A stretch of DNA of 64,000 nucleotides from Labia minor (lineage: Eukaryota > Arthropoda > Insecta > Dermaptera > Spongiphoridae): the NCBI GenBank assembly GCA_963082975.1, contig OY720344.1:32275172-32339171 (forward strand), given 5' to 3'. Position numbers and translations under genes: made by a program. Under the pieces are notes generated by a model that was given only the letters and a program-made list of their open reading frames with translations, was not told the DNA's origin and searched no databases. Below, piece by piece: positions 46,843 through 56,464 of the stretch (positions are counted from its first letter, which is position 1; each line of letters starts with the position of its first letter).

Positions 46843-47054
46843 GTTATTCTAATGTGAATCAAAGTAAAAATCTATTCTTAAAAAAATATTTACTACTGGA
46901 TATTTGAATGATGATATAATTTTAAAGGGAACCCTTTTTTTTTAATTGAATTATTTTATTAATATAATTAATTAATAATCTAATTAATATAATAATCTTT
47001 TAGATTATCTCTGTTCCAGAAATTTATTTGTTTTTTTTTAATAACAATATAAAA

Positions 47055-47118
47055 CTTGGAGAAGTGTGGTGCTGCGGCCAAGAACTTTCGAGTTCCGTAT
47101 AGCCACAGAGGATAGATA
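47055..47118 (+). pseudogene. Very short LINE 3' end
   Basis: Only about 64 bp: 'acttggagaagtgtggtgct', 'gcggccaagaactttcgag' and 'gccacagaggatagat'. It is collinear with the terminal part of the fragment at 46,696. Confidence 0.85.
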
Positions 47119-47239
47119 AATTAAATAAGGATTAAATAAAAAAAAATATTACTCGACTATTTGAATAAAGTTAATAATTTTATATTTATTTTTTATTTAT
47201 ATTTTATTTTGTTTTCTAAGTATTTGAAATATTTTAAAA

Positions 47240-47597
47240 AAGCGTTTCTCAACCTTTTTGGACCAAACGCCCACTTTGTAAGGCCGGCTTCATAATTCGC
47301 CCCCATATAAATTTTAACAGATAAAAATTGCATGATAATCCCTAATATAAGTTAGGTACATATGGTGATACTTACAATTAGAGCCATATTGAAAAATCGA
47401 GTTTCAGAACCTGATCGCAAAATCATCTTACCTTTTTTTTGGAACCATATTGAAAAAATTGAAAAAAAAGCGGAAATGTTTTTTTTTTTTAGAAAAAATT
47501 GAAAATGATTTCGCCTACCAAAAATAACTATCGCCCCCCAAAAAGCATATAGTCAAATAATCGTCCACTCGCGATATCGCCCAGGTTGAGAATCACT
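47240..47597. mobile_element. hAT-like MITE with target duplication
   Basis: Left end 'agcgtttctcaacctttttg' and right end 'caggttgagaatcact' are inverted repeats. ATTTTAAAA flanks both sides (47,231-47,239 and 47,598-47,606), covering an 8-bp duplication as expected for hAT elements. The interior repeats 'cgccc'-type motifs near each end and encodes nothing. Confidence 0.85.
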
Positions 47598-47606
47598 ATT
47601 TTAAAA

Positions 47607-48109
47607 TGTCCCTCTAAGAGTTCTATGCCGCCGATAGCATATGATGCCGGGAACGGCTAGTTAATAATATAATAGCTTTTTTACAATTACAATTTTTTAA
47701 AATTTATTTTTATTATTTATACTTTGAAATTTTAAAAAAAATAAAAGTAAAAATTTTTTGTATTATTTTCTTTGAAGATTATAAGTCATATTATAAATCT
47801 TTAAGAATTTAATTTCATTATAGAATTTAAAACAAATAAATATTCATTATCATGTAAATTTTAATAATAAATTTTAATTTTGAATTCAAAGAAATATATA
47901 GTATATTAAAAACCATTGACAATTAATAATAATAATTAATATTCATACTGGCAAGTGATCTTTTGAAGAAATCCCGGAAGAGAGATAAATAGATAGCAAT
48001 TGAAATGGGATTTTTTAATTACTAACGAGATATATTTATGCGTTTTATGTTGATTCTATTCTGATTGTATTTCTACTATTTGATTTTAACTAATGTATTT
48101 CCTTGCTAC

Positions 48110-48155
<46 letters not shown>

Positions 48156-48949
48156 CTCTGCCTCTGTTTCTCGCTAAGTTGCACTTTACGATAAAAGAAA
48201 AAAAGAAACGACCAACTAAAAATAAATAAATAGTAGTACAATTTCCAATCAAAGAGATAAATGACCTTTTCTTTTAAGAAGTCATCTAATTATAACAGAA
48301 AATTATCGCAATGTATTTATGTATTTAGTTAACATCGAACGACTGGTTGCCAATATCCAATTGATAATATAGATTCAATAAACAGCCAATACGCCTACTT
48401 CAAGTAAAATTTATTTATTAATTGATTATTCAATTTCTATTTTTACTTGTATGACTCCAAAATGAAATGAAATATTATAAAAGATATATATATATAATAT
48501 ACATATATATGATCTTAAAATGATAATGAGGTCGGTGAACTCCTTTAAAGGAAATGCGCAAATTCTCATAAAATTTATAAGCATTAAAATTAATTTATAA
48601 TGACGAAATGATTTATATTTTATTTATTATATTATATTTAGAATTATCATTAATAGATAAGAAGGATTTAAATTATTTAATTAATCATACATTTCTTTAT
48701 ACTCAATTAAAATTTGTATAGAAAAATAAATAAATAAATAAATAAATAAGTATCTATATATAAATTTTATTACATATTAATATTAAAGTAAAGATAATAT
48801 ATATTTTTCTAATTAATTTATAATTAAATGTAAATCTAAAATTTTCTCCATTATAGATGTTCCTCCAATTGGGGATTGGACGAAGAGAGGTGATTTCTCT
48901 TCTCCACAAAAAATGAAATCATGAAATAATAACTACATTAAAGAATTAT
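47607..48949. other. AT-rich stretch with long (TA)n
   Basis: Includes a (TA)n tract of about 20 units at 48,111-48,151 and (AAAT)n at 48,727-48,748. No gene or repeat family recognised. Confidence 0.6.
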
Positions 48950-49256
48950 GAGGTCACCGGGGAATGGCGGAGATTGCATGACTTCTATGCAACTCCAGTC
49001 ATGATTATAAAATCAAGAAAACTGCGATGGACAGGGCACTTGGCTAGAATGGGAGAGGAAAGAATGATGAAAAAAATATTGTTGGGGAACCGATTGGGAA
49101 ACGTCTGCTTGGAAGACTAAGTACGCGGTGGGCGGACAATGTAGGAAGGGACGTGAGGGAAATGGGAGAGGGTAAAACTTGGATGGGGCTGTGGCTCAGG
49201 ATAAGGATACTTGGAGAAATGTGGTGCCAAGAACCACAGAGAAAGATAGATAGATT
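48950..49256 (+). pseudogene. LINE 3'-terminal fragment
   Basis: Covers the region from 'ggtcaccggggaatggcgg' through an RLRW-type segment ('aaactgcgatggac'), 'agaatgggagaggaaagaat', 'cgcggtgggcggacaatgta' and 'ggagaaatgtggtgcc' to the tail 'gatagatagatt'. Several small deletions and shifts break the frame. It bridges the 27,751 and 46,696 fragments and shows they belong to one element. Confidence 0.88.
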
Positions 49257-49977
49257 AAATTAAAGATATTATCATAAAGATTATTATTATTATAATGGAT
49301 TAGTAAATAGTTTTTACAATTTTTTTTTTATTTTTAATTTATAACCTAAAATTAATATAGTACACTATTTTATCTTTTATTTGAAATATATTAATAATTA
49401 CCATTTAAAAGTCTGAAATATTTTCATTAATGATTTAATACCTCAATATATACAATGATTAATTAATAGTGATTTAAATTCAATTATTCATTAATCAATG
49501 AACACAATCATATATTAAATAAATATCTATCTATATTGATTCATTCGTTAGAAATCAAGTTTAAATTCTTTATTACTAATTATTTTTTATTAATTATTTT
49601 TGAGAAAAAGATTAGATATTACTTTTTATTTATTTCATTAGAATTTCATAATCATTTTAAAATGAAAATATCTCAATTGAGAAATATCTTTTTCATTTGT
49701 GTTCAAAGATACAATAACACTTTTTTCAAATAAGTATATTCAAATTTATTCTTATAAAAATTAAATGATAAATATCAACTAATTTTCAATATGACCTTGT
49801 CTCTTTGTCGGTTCTATTTTCAAATCCTATTTATATATGATTATATAATTTCATATATGAGGGTCAAAAATAAATAACAACAAGGAAGTTGGGGTGAGGG
49901 GCCATTCATAATTTGTAAAGCAATTCTTTTGGGTGGGGACCTATCAGTCAGTAATTAATCTAACAATTTAAACCTTG

Positions 49978-50013
<36 letters not shown>

Positions 50014-50756
50014 GTATATATTATTCTAATTATAATTAAAAACAAATAAGGATTGAAGAAAACATTCACAAATTCAAGTTTCATTTTTTTTTAATTTTGA
50101 TTAGTGTGTATCACAATATTTATGAATTCTTAGTTTACCCAAGATAACAATCTTTTGACAAACAAAAACATTTTCGATATACATACTTACTAGAATTTCA
50201 AACTCATTGAAAAAAAATAAATATTATTTGAATAAATAAATAAGAGCAAAAAAAAGTTATTTTTATTTTTGTCACATGAACAACTTATATAATATACACT
50301 ATCGATATTATCATTCGTAGTTATTAGACAAATATATTTATGGATAAGCATTTGTTCAATACAGCGACCTTCAGAACAATAAAGTATGACCTTCTAGGTG
50401 TGTTGTGAAAGATGCTAAATTTTTAAGGAATATAAAATATAAGAAATATACATATACACATTCAAATAAGATCTTACAAATAGAATTTAATCATTTAAGT
50501 AAATATTTGATATGGATCCTATTTTATCAATATAATTTCTATTTATGTTTTAAACCAATTTAGTACTTCTATCTATTAAATTTAGAGTGAAAATTTCCAC
50601 TAAGTTTAGATGAATTTTTAATTCCTTGTACTATGATCATTGTTAACATTTCTTGATAAAGCAAATAATTATTTATATAACCAATACCTCTTAATTCTAT
50701 ATCTATCTATCTACTATAATCTTATTATTCTAGCAAAAATTATATATAAATATAAA
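49257..50756. other. AT-rich non-genic stretch
   Basis: (TA)n at 49,978-50,012; no recognised element. The 65-codon frame at 49,536 is Phe/Ile-rich low complexity. Confidence 0.6.
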
Positions 50757-51000
50757 TACGGAGTGTCTCTAAATGAATATATAACGGAGTTTTAACGCTT
50801 TATAATATTTAGTATATTAAATGATATGTCAAATGAAAGAGCAACTCAAACAGTTTCATCAAGAACCTTGCCAACCCAGCGGTCGGGTACAGTGGCGTTT
50901 AACCATTCTCGTACTGTGTTATTTCAGTGAGGTGGGTTCTCTGGTTCATCATGTTCTTCCAACTTATTGAAGAGCCATTCCTCAATTGAATCAAGGTAAG
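50757..51000 (-). pseudogene. Tc1/mariner-superfamily transposase relic
   Basis: On the minus strand one frame reads SIEEWLFNKLEEHDEPENPP, a stop, then NNTVREWLNATVPDRWVGKV and DETV with a further stop. The 'leucine-rich helix, VREWLN, DRWVG' order is that of a DDE transposase group in which a QQDGAPPH-type catalytic segment should lie between EPEN and NNTVREWLN; that segment is deleted here. Sequence near 50,757 ('ggagtgtctctaaatg') may be the terminal repeat. No activity is possible. Confidence 0.65.
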
Positions 51001-51059
51001 ACGTGTCAGTAACAGTAGGGTACTAATATATAGAACACGTACGTATAGAACACGAACGT

Positions 51060-51203
51060 ATAGAACCAGGAACTGACAATTCCTGGAACCGGAGGCAGCT
51101 GATATTAAATTTAATTTATTAGAAAAATTTGTTCTTAGTTGGAATCGAACGCCGACTTTTTGTTTAGAAAATCGTCACGCTACACTCTCGGATAGCTGCT
51201 TCC
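51060..51203 (-). mobile_element. SINE-2 fragment (tRNA-derived head)
   Basis: Matches the head half of the SINE at 52,010-52,318: reverse-strand 'gtcggcgttcgattccaac' (B box), a degraded A-box region ('agctatccgagagtgtag') and the palindromic 'caggaactgacaattcctg'. The rest, including the GAA tail, is missing. Just outside, at about 51,030-51,066, a 15-bp unit containing 'gtatagaacacg' is tandemly repeated. Confidence 0.78.
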
Positions 51204-51989
51204 TAAAGTAATTACTAATTAATAACTAATAAATATCCAAATCAAATCATTACAATGATTCAATTTGGCTTTGAAAAACATTATATTTATATGAATATTA
51301 TCATTAATGTATGATTTTTTGAAACAATCTTTTTCTATAATTAATCTTCATTTAAAATATGATAATTTAAGAATATATTATTCCAACTATAATATTCTCA
51401 TAATATTAAATTAATTAAAATGAGAACTTTTAGAGTAAAACATAACATTAAATATTTGATTATTATAAATTAAATAAAGTTTATATATTTTAACTGGAAA
51501 TTGCTACAATTAATATTAATGTATTTATATTTGTTGTTAAATAAGCATAGGACAGGTTTTCTGAACCTAAGTAGGCATCGGATGAACAGCACGGAGCTTT
51601 ACATAAATTCATATTAAAGGTTTTATACCAATAAAAAAATATTCTTCGTTACGAATAATTTTTTTTAAAAAAACCGAGCGGCGGCTTGGTGAACCAGATA
51701 CATTACTATTACGGGTGTTATGATATATTTTCCTATTCTTTATTAGCTGCCAGATACTCTTTTGAAGGCTTTCAATCTATTTTCATCCCCGTTAACCAAA
51801 GACAATGACTCACCCACCTTATAAGAGCACAGTTTCTAATCTTAGTTTATTTCTTCTTCAATAATAATAATATAGTACCTGGTTCACCGAACCGCGGCTC
51901 GGTACTTTAAAAAGATTATTCCTTATGAACTATGAATACTTAAGATTAAAATTATTATTTAAAATAAATAAACGACAAAATATAATATT
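51204..51989. other. AT-rich stretch
   Basis: Two more balanced blocks, 51,545-51,605 and 51,670-51,830, are unassigned. An inverted similarity exists between 'aaaccgagcggcggcttggt' (about 51,671) and 'accgaaccgcggctcggt' (about 51,886), with 'gaaccagata' and 'acctggttc' alongside, suggesting a MITE of about 240 bp of unknown type. Confidence 0.4.
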
Positions 51990-52600
51990 ATGAAACAATT
52001 TCAAATAATTTCTTCTTCTTCTTAAGGGGCCGTCTCGCTTTCATCATGACTAGGATAACCTTAGAAGCTGCCCAGCCATGATGATTTTTCTTGGGTATGT
52101 TAATGCGGTGATTTTCCTTGGGAATGTTAATGCGGTGATTTCCCGTTGCCTTCTACATGTATAGAACTAGGAACTGACAGTTCCTGGAGCCGGAGGCAGC
52201 TGATGTTAATTGTTAATTAATAATTGAATTTTATTAGAAAAATTTGTTCTTAGTTGGAATCGAACGCCGACTTTTTGAGTGGAAAATTCCTACACTACAC
52301 TCTCGGCTAGCTGCCTCCTTCATAAATAAATTAAAAAAAATGTCATAAAACATACACCCACCCCTTAAACGTACGTATTAATGCATCGAAAGACAGAAAA
52401 GTATGGCCTGTGGATATAACATAATATATATTTCGTAATTTGATTATAAAATATTTTTAATTTTATTTTATTTATAATATTTTGTATTTAAAGAACCGCT
52501 GCCCGGCGTCATATTTTTATTATTAAAATTCCTATTTTAAATTAAGAAAGAACTAACAAAGATGATTTTTCCCGAGGCTGAAAAAAATAAAGATCGATTT
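51990..52600 (+). repeat. R1 interspersed repeat, copy G, old and interrupted by SINE-2
   Basis: 'gaaacaatttcaaataa' (about 51,992-52,008) matches the R1 5' region; after the SINE, R1 similarity resumes at 'tggatataacataa' (about 52,410) and runs through 'tttttaattttattttattt', a mutated palindrome region and 'gatgatttttcccgagg' to about 52,600. The diverged sequence implies one of the oldest R1 copies. Confidence 0.72.
52010..52318 (-). mobile_element. SINE-2, tRNA-derived, full or near full length
   Basis: On the minus strand: head with A-box-like 'tagccgagagtgtag' and B-box-like 'gttcgattcc', an AT-rich linker, a 'cagctgcctccggctcc' stem region, 'ggcaacgggaaatcaccgc', a 27-bp motif repeated ('cattcccaaggaaaatc'), and a terminal (GAA)n. 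The two boxes are those of an internal RNA polymerase III promoter. No clear target duplication could be read. It lies inside R1 copy G. Confidence 0.82.
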
Positions 52601-53320
52601 TTCTTTATCAAAAAAAATATAAGAGCGAATTAATATCTCAAAAATACATATATATATATATATATACAATTTTTGCTAGTTTAATAAGATAAGATATGAT
52701 TTTAGAGAAGTAATTATAATAAAATATAATAAATAAACGAATAACCATATTATCGAAGTAATTTTTTCCTTTATAGGTAAGTTTATTTGATTGAAAAATT
52801 TGTTTCACTAACATTTTTTTGAAGCAAGAATGTGAGAATAGGTTTATTTGTAAAATGCTAATGAGATTAAACCATTTTTATCTTTTAAAATTCCATTCTA
52901 TTTAATTCTGAAATTTCTGAACTATTATGTTTTTTTTCTATTTCACATTTGAAATATGTGAATATTCAAATATTTTATTTTATTAAAATTTCAGAAAAAT
53001 ATTTTTTTTAATAATTATTCTTAATGTGAAAGATTTATTTTAAGTATTATTAAATACCTTACCTTTCTAATTAATTTAGTCATTCTTATTTTAATTTAAT
53101 AATATATGAATAAATGAATAAATAGAAATTAAATTTAATCGGGAAATTCAAAATTTGAAACATTTAACATTCCTGATAACAAAGATATAATTTTCAACAC
53201 TGAAAAAAGCAATAAGCGTTGAAATTTTATATTTAAGATAACCTTTTTTTATTTAAATTGAACATCCTAAAATGTCTGGATTCTGTATTTAAATATTTTT
53301 GGTGAATTTAATTAATTATT
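52601..53320. other. AT-rich non-genic stretch
   Basis: Nothing recognised; A/T-rich throughout. Confidence 0.6.
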
Positions 53321-53412
53321 GCATTAATAGATACATTTAAATTATTTGAAATTGTTTCTGTAGCTGGAAATTAATTTATTTCAAACCGTCGGTAGGTTTT
53401 GCGCCTGGTTTT
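53321..53412 (-). repeat. R1 fragment (5' end only)
   Basis: The reverse complement of R1's first 90 bp: 'ttgtttctgtagctggaaat', 'ttcaaaccgtcgg' and the remains of the outer end. The rest of R1 is missing. Confidence 0.82.
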
Positions 53413-53768
53413 TATTTTTATTTATTGATCAATTATTTCTTTTGAAATATGCGGCTCCCAGGCTGGGTAGGGGGGCTTAACCTGCAATGACCTCAGTCAG
53501 AATAATATAATTAATTTTATCAAATATATAAGATTAAATAAAATGGAAATATGTGTCTTTTCTAAAAAAAAAATGTTCTCAGCCTAGAATAGAAACTTTG
53601 TTTATGAAACTATTTTTATTGAGGTTAAAAAATAATCTTTTATTTATGTTTCAATTTAAAAAAAATACTAAAAGGAAATATTTTTAAAATGCCATGATAT
53701 TCTGACAGGCAGCTGTTACTTTTGTCAATTTTCAATTTTGATAATTAATAATTATATGTATATATATA
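53413..53768. other. AT-rich non-genic stretch
   Basis: A short balanced segment at 53,450-53,500 aside, nothing is recognised. Confidence 0.55.
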
Positions 53769-54652
53769 CAGGGTCCGCCATGTAACATTTTTTTTAAATG
53801 CAATAAAACAAAAACGGTTGGATGAATTTTCAAATTTATTTTTTCATAGTGAAGTATAGACCTTCCGATTATTTATGAAATACTATTTCATTCAAATGGC
53901 TGCCTCGGCTGGCCTTGCAGTACGCCATTGAAGGAGACGCCGATCTTGGCCAAAAAATCATCTTTTCGGATGAGGCGCATCTCCATATTGGCGGATACGT
54001 TAACAAACAAAATTACCGCATCTGGGGGACGGAAGACCCACACGTTATCATGGAGAAGACAATGCATCCTCAGAGAGTGACGGTTTGGTGCGGATTTTGG
54101 TCATTGGGCCATTTTTCTTTGAAAACGAGGCAGGAGCCGCCGTTAGGGTTAATGGGGACAGCTATTGATTGGTTGTTCCCGAAACTTGAAGAGGAAGACT
54201 TGGACAAAATTTGGTTCCAACAAGACGGCGCTCCGTGTCACACAGCTAAACTTAAAATCGATCTTTTGGGCACTGTCTTCGGAGACCTAATTATCAGCAG
54301 AAATTCTGATGTCGTTTGGCCGCCTCGGAGCTGCGATTTGACACCGTTAGACTATTATTTGTGAGGAGCCGTCAAAGACAAATATTATGCAGACAAAGCA
54401 TAGACATTTCAAGCTTTGAAGGACAACATTCGCAGCCCTAGCTAAAATAGAGCCGTATACTATCACCAATGTACTCAAAAATTGGACCGACCTTATGGCG
54501 TACTCCAAGTCCAGCCGAGGCAGCCATTTGAATGAAATAGTATTTCATAAATAATCGGAAAGTCTATACTTCACTATGAAAAAATAAATTTGAAAATTCA
54601 TCCAACCGTTTTTGTTTTATTGCATTTAAAAAAAAATGTTACATGGCGGACC

Positions 54653-54655
<3 letters not shown>
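53769..54655 (+). mobile_element. Mariner-like element with 144-bp inverted ends
   Basis: TA-flanked on both sides, beginning 'cagggtccgccatgtaac'. The left 53,769-53,912 and right 54,511-54,655 segments are near-perfect inverted copies. The right segment includes the last codons of the transposase (SRGSHLNEIVFHK and a stop), so the left end carries an antisense copy of that coding end where the N-terminal DNA-binding domain should start. Total 887 bp, shorter than an intact element. Confidence 0.92.
53915..54554 (+). pseudogene. DDE transposase pseudogene (Tc1/mariner superfamily)
   Basis: This would cut and join transposon ends in the nucleus. It opens without the N-terminal helix-turn-helix: LQYAIEGDADLGQKIIFSDE holds the first catalytic Asp (SDEAH). 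It continues with NKQNYRIWG and MHPQRVTVWCGFWS, then a region read in a shifted frame (about 54,100-54,170; the +1 frame gives IGPFFFENEAGAAVRVNGD), then IWFQQDGAPCHTA with the second Asp. PPRSCDLTPLDYYL has the third Asp, with 36 residues between the second and third. The next codon is TGA where Trp is expected, then GAVKDKYYAD and, after further damage, VLKNWTDLMAYSKSSRGSHL. Two compensating frameshifts, one nonsense change and the missing N-terminus make it inactive. Confidence 0.93.

Positions 54656-54691
<36 letters not shown>
54656..54691. repeat. (TA)n tract between two mariners
   Basis: About 17 TA units join the ends of two different mariner elements. Since both insert at TA, the tract offered many target sites. 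Confidence 0.9.
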
Positions 54692-54692
<1 letters not shown>

Positions 54693-55582
54693 GAGGTTTG
54701 GTTAAAAGAAAAGGCGAATTTTGCATTATTTTGAAAAGTTTATTTATTCATCAATATCCATTTTGTCCCCTCCAAAGTAATTCCCCTCAGATATAATGCA
54801 CTTATGCCAGCGCTTCTTCCAATCTTTGAAGCACTTCTGAATTGCGATTTTCGGAATGGCCATCAGCTCCTTCGTGGATTCTCCAACTTTATCTCATTAA
54901 CTTTGGCAAAACACTTTCCTTTCTTTGGTCTTTTCAGTTTTGGGAATATGAAAAAGTCGCAGGGAGCCAAATCTGATTAATACGGTGGTTGAGGCATGAC
55001 TACGGTGTTGTTTTTGACCAAAAAATCACGAACAAGCAATATGTCAGTTGGAGCATTATCGTGATGCAGAATCCATGAATTGTTTTTTAATTATACAATT
55101 CCGATCGTTTGAGCCGTATTGTTTCACGCGAACGTTGCATAACTTTCTTGTATTATTCCTTATTAACAGTACGACCTAATGGCAAGAACTCATGATGCAC
55201 CACGCCATTGTAATCGAAGAAAACAGTGAGCAAAACCTTCACATTTGATCAAACTTTGCGTGCTTTTGTAACTCTCTTGCTAATCTCATATACATTTTTT
55301 TGAGACAAAGTAGACTCGCCGTATGCCACAGTCAATATTTTAAGTGTGTTGGAGCACTTTATTCCATTTTTAAAGCAAAATTTTATACAGATTCTTTGAT
55401 CCATTTTTTTAAGTAAAAATCGAAGAACACCCAAAAACTTTTTCAGTTGTCAAATTACAAAATGGCTGATAATGTCAACATATGAGAAACATGTGTACCA
55501 GCATAACAAAAAAAAATTCGATAATAAAATGTACACAACCCGCAAAAATTCAAAATTCACCTTTTCTTTTGAACAGACTTCG
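54692..55582 (-). mobile_element. Internally deleted mariner element
   Basis: TA-flanked, with inverted ends of about 30 bp ('cgaggtttggttaaaagaaa' at the left, the complement of 'cgaagtctgttcaaaagaaa' at the right). About 890 bp. It belongs to the same family as the fragment at 10,494-10,650 and contains a decayed transposase on the minus strand. Confidence 0.92.
54760..55404 (-). pseudogene. Mariner transposase pseudogene
   Basis: The likely start is the Met at 55,404 (MDQRICIKFCFKNGIKCSNT), followed by the helix-turn-helix region with LTVAYGESTLSQKNVYE. Sequence then jumps to VLLTVFFDYNGVVHHEFLP, so the part containing the first catalytic Asp is deleted. After shifts, HHDNAPTDILLVRDFLVKNN carries the second Asp, and VVMPQPPY, a stop, then SDLAPCDFFIFPKLKR carries the third, with the D34D spacing of classic mariners. 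The C-terminus is degraded. Not functional. Confidence 0.92.
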
Positions 55583-56349
55583 TATGTATTAATAGTATAT
55601 TAAATATTTTTAAATATATATATATATAAGTAATTTAATTGTCCTTTCTATATTTCTTTCTTCCCTCTTCACTTTTCCAATTGGTTAGAGGTGAGAACAT
55701 GATCCAGTCAAGCTAAAGGTCGTCCCTGTCACATCACACATCCACCTTTTCGTGTTTTCACTAAATTTTTTGCATTTAATAAATTAATTTCTTACATTCA
55801 CCCAAATTCTTTTTTTTTCTTCTTAATGAATTTAATTTCATATCATTTTCTAATAATATAATAACATTTCTTTCTAAATGAAAGATAGTAATTATTATTA
55901 TGATATCTTTCTATTAATTATAATTTGTATAATTACACGAAAAGTTTTATATTACATAGATATAATCCTTTTCACTATATACGTATTATTTAAAATTATT
56001 TTAATTAAAGAGTAAACCGGAAGAATATTCTCAAACTCTAATCATGTTGAAAGAGTTCCAAATTAAATTTTAAATTTTTGATAAAATAATCTCATTTGGG
56101 AAGAATCAACTTTTACATAATCCCTACCGCCTCTCTCTTGATTTAATATAAACAAGGCCCTAACAATTTCAAGAAAAAATTACTTTATTTTATAAAAAAA
56201 AACTATTTTTAAAATTAAAGGCAAATCATTAAAAAATTTAATGTGTCTTAATTTTAAGAACTATAGTGCTATACTATAATTCTATATCTTTATTTCTACA
56301 ATAATACATTAATCCCAGGTCTTCCAAATAGAATTTAAATCCAATCGTA
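55583..56349. other. AT-rich stretch containing a possible polyadenylation signal
   Basis: Largely A/T. On the minus strand an AATAAA hexamer lies at about 56,290-56,296, some 55-60 bases beyond the stop codons of the exon-like block at 56,350. A balanced segment at 55,690-55,760 is unassigned. Confidence 0.4.
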
Positions 56350-56464
56350 TTATTTTACTGTCCTATGTGGTGGTGGCTTCTCTCGATAGGGAATCAAATG
56401 AGAAGACTCGGTTGCATATTTATTAGGCGTCGGTCTGTACCAGAGGAATTCTTTTGAGGGTCAC
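56350..56464 (-). CDS. Candidate terminal coding exon, gene unknown
   Basis: On the minus strand a pyrimidine-rich run ending 'ttgtttttacag' (about 56,465-56,476) resembles a strong splice acceptor. The roughly 115 bp that follow are much more balanced in composition than the surroundings. Reading with one base taken from the next codon (phase 2 entry) gives DPQKNSSGTDRRLINMQPSL then LI and a stop at about 56,398. Another frame, usable only from a second AG at about 56,452, gives EFLWYRPTPNKYATESSHLI then PYREKPPPHRTVK and a stop at 56,350. An AATAAA follows about 55 bases later. I do not recognise either peptide, no upstream exon is identified, and such signals arise by chance in A/T-rich DNA. 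Confidence 0.25.
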
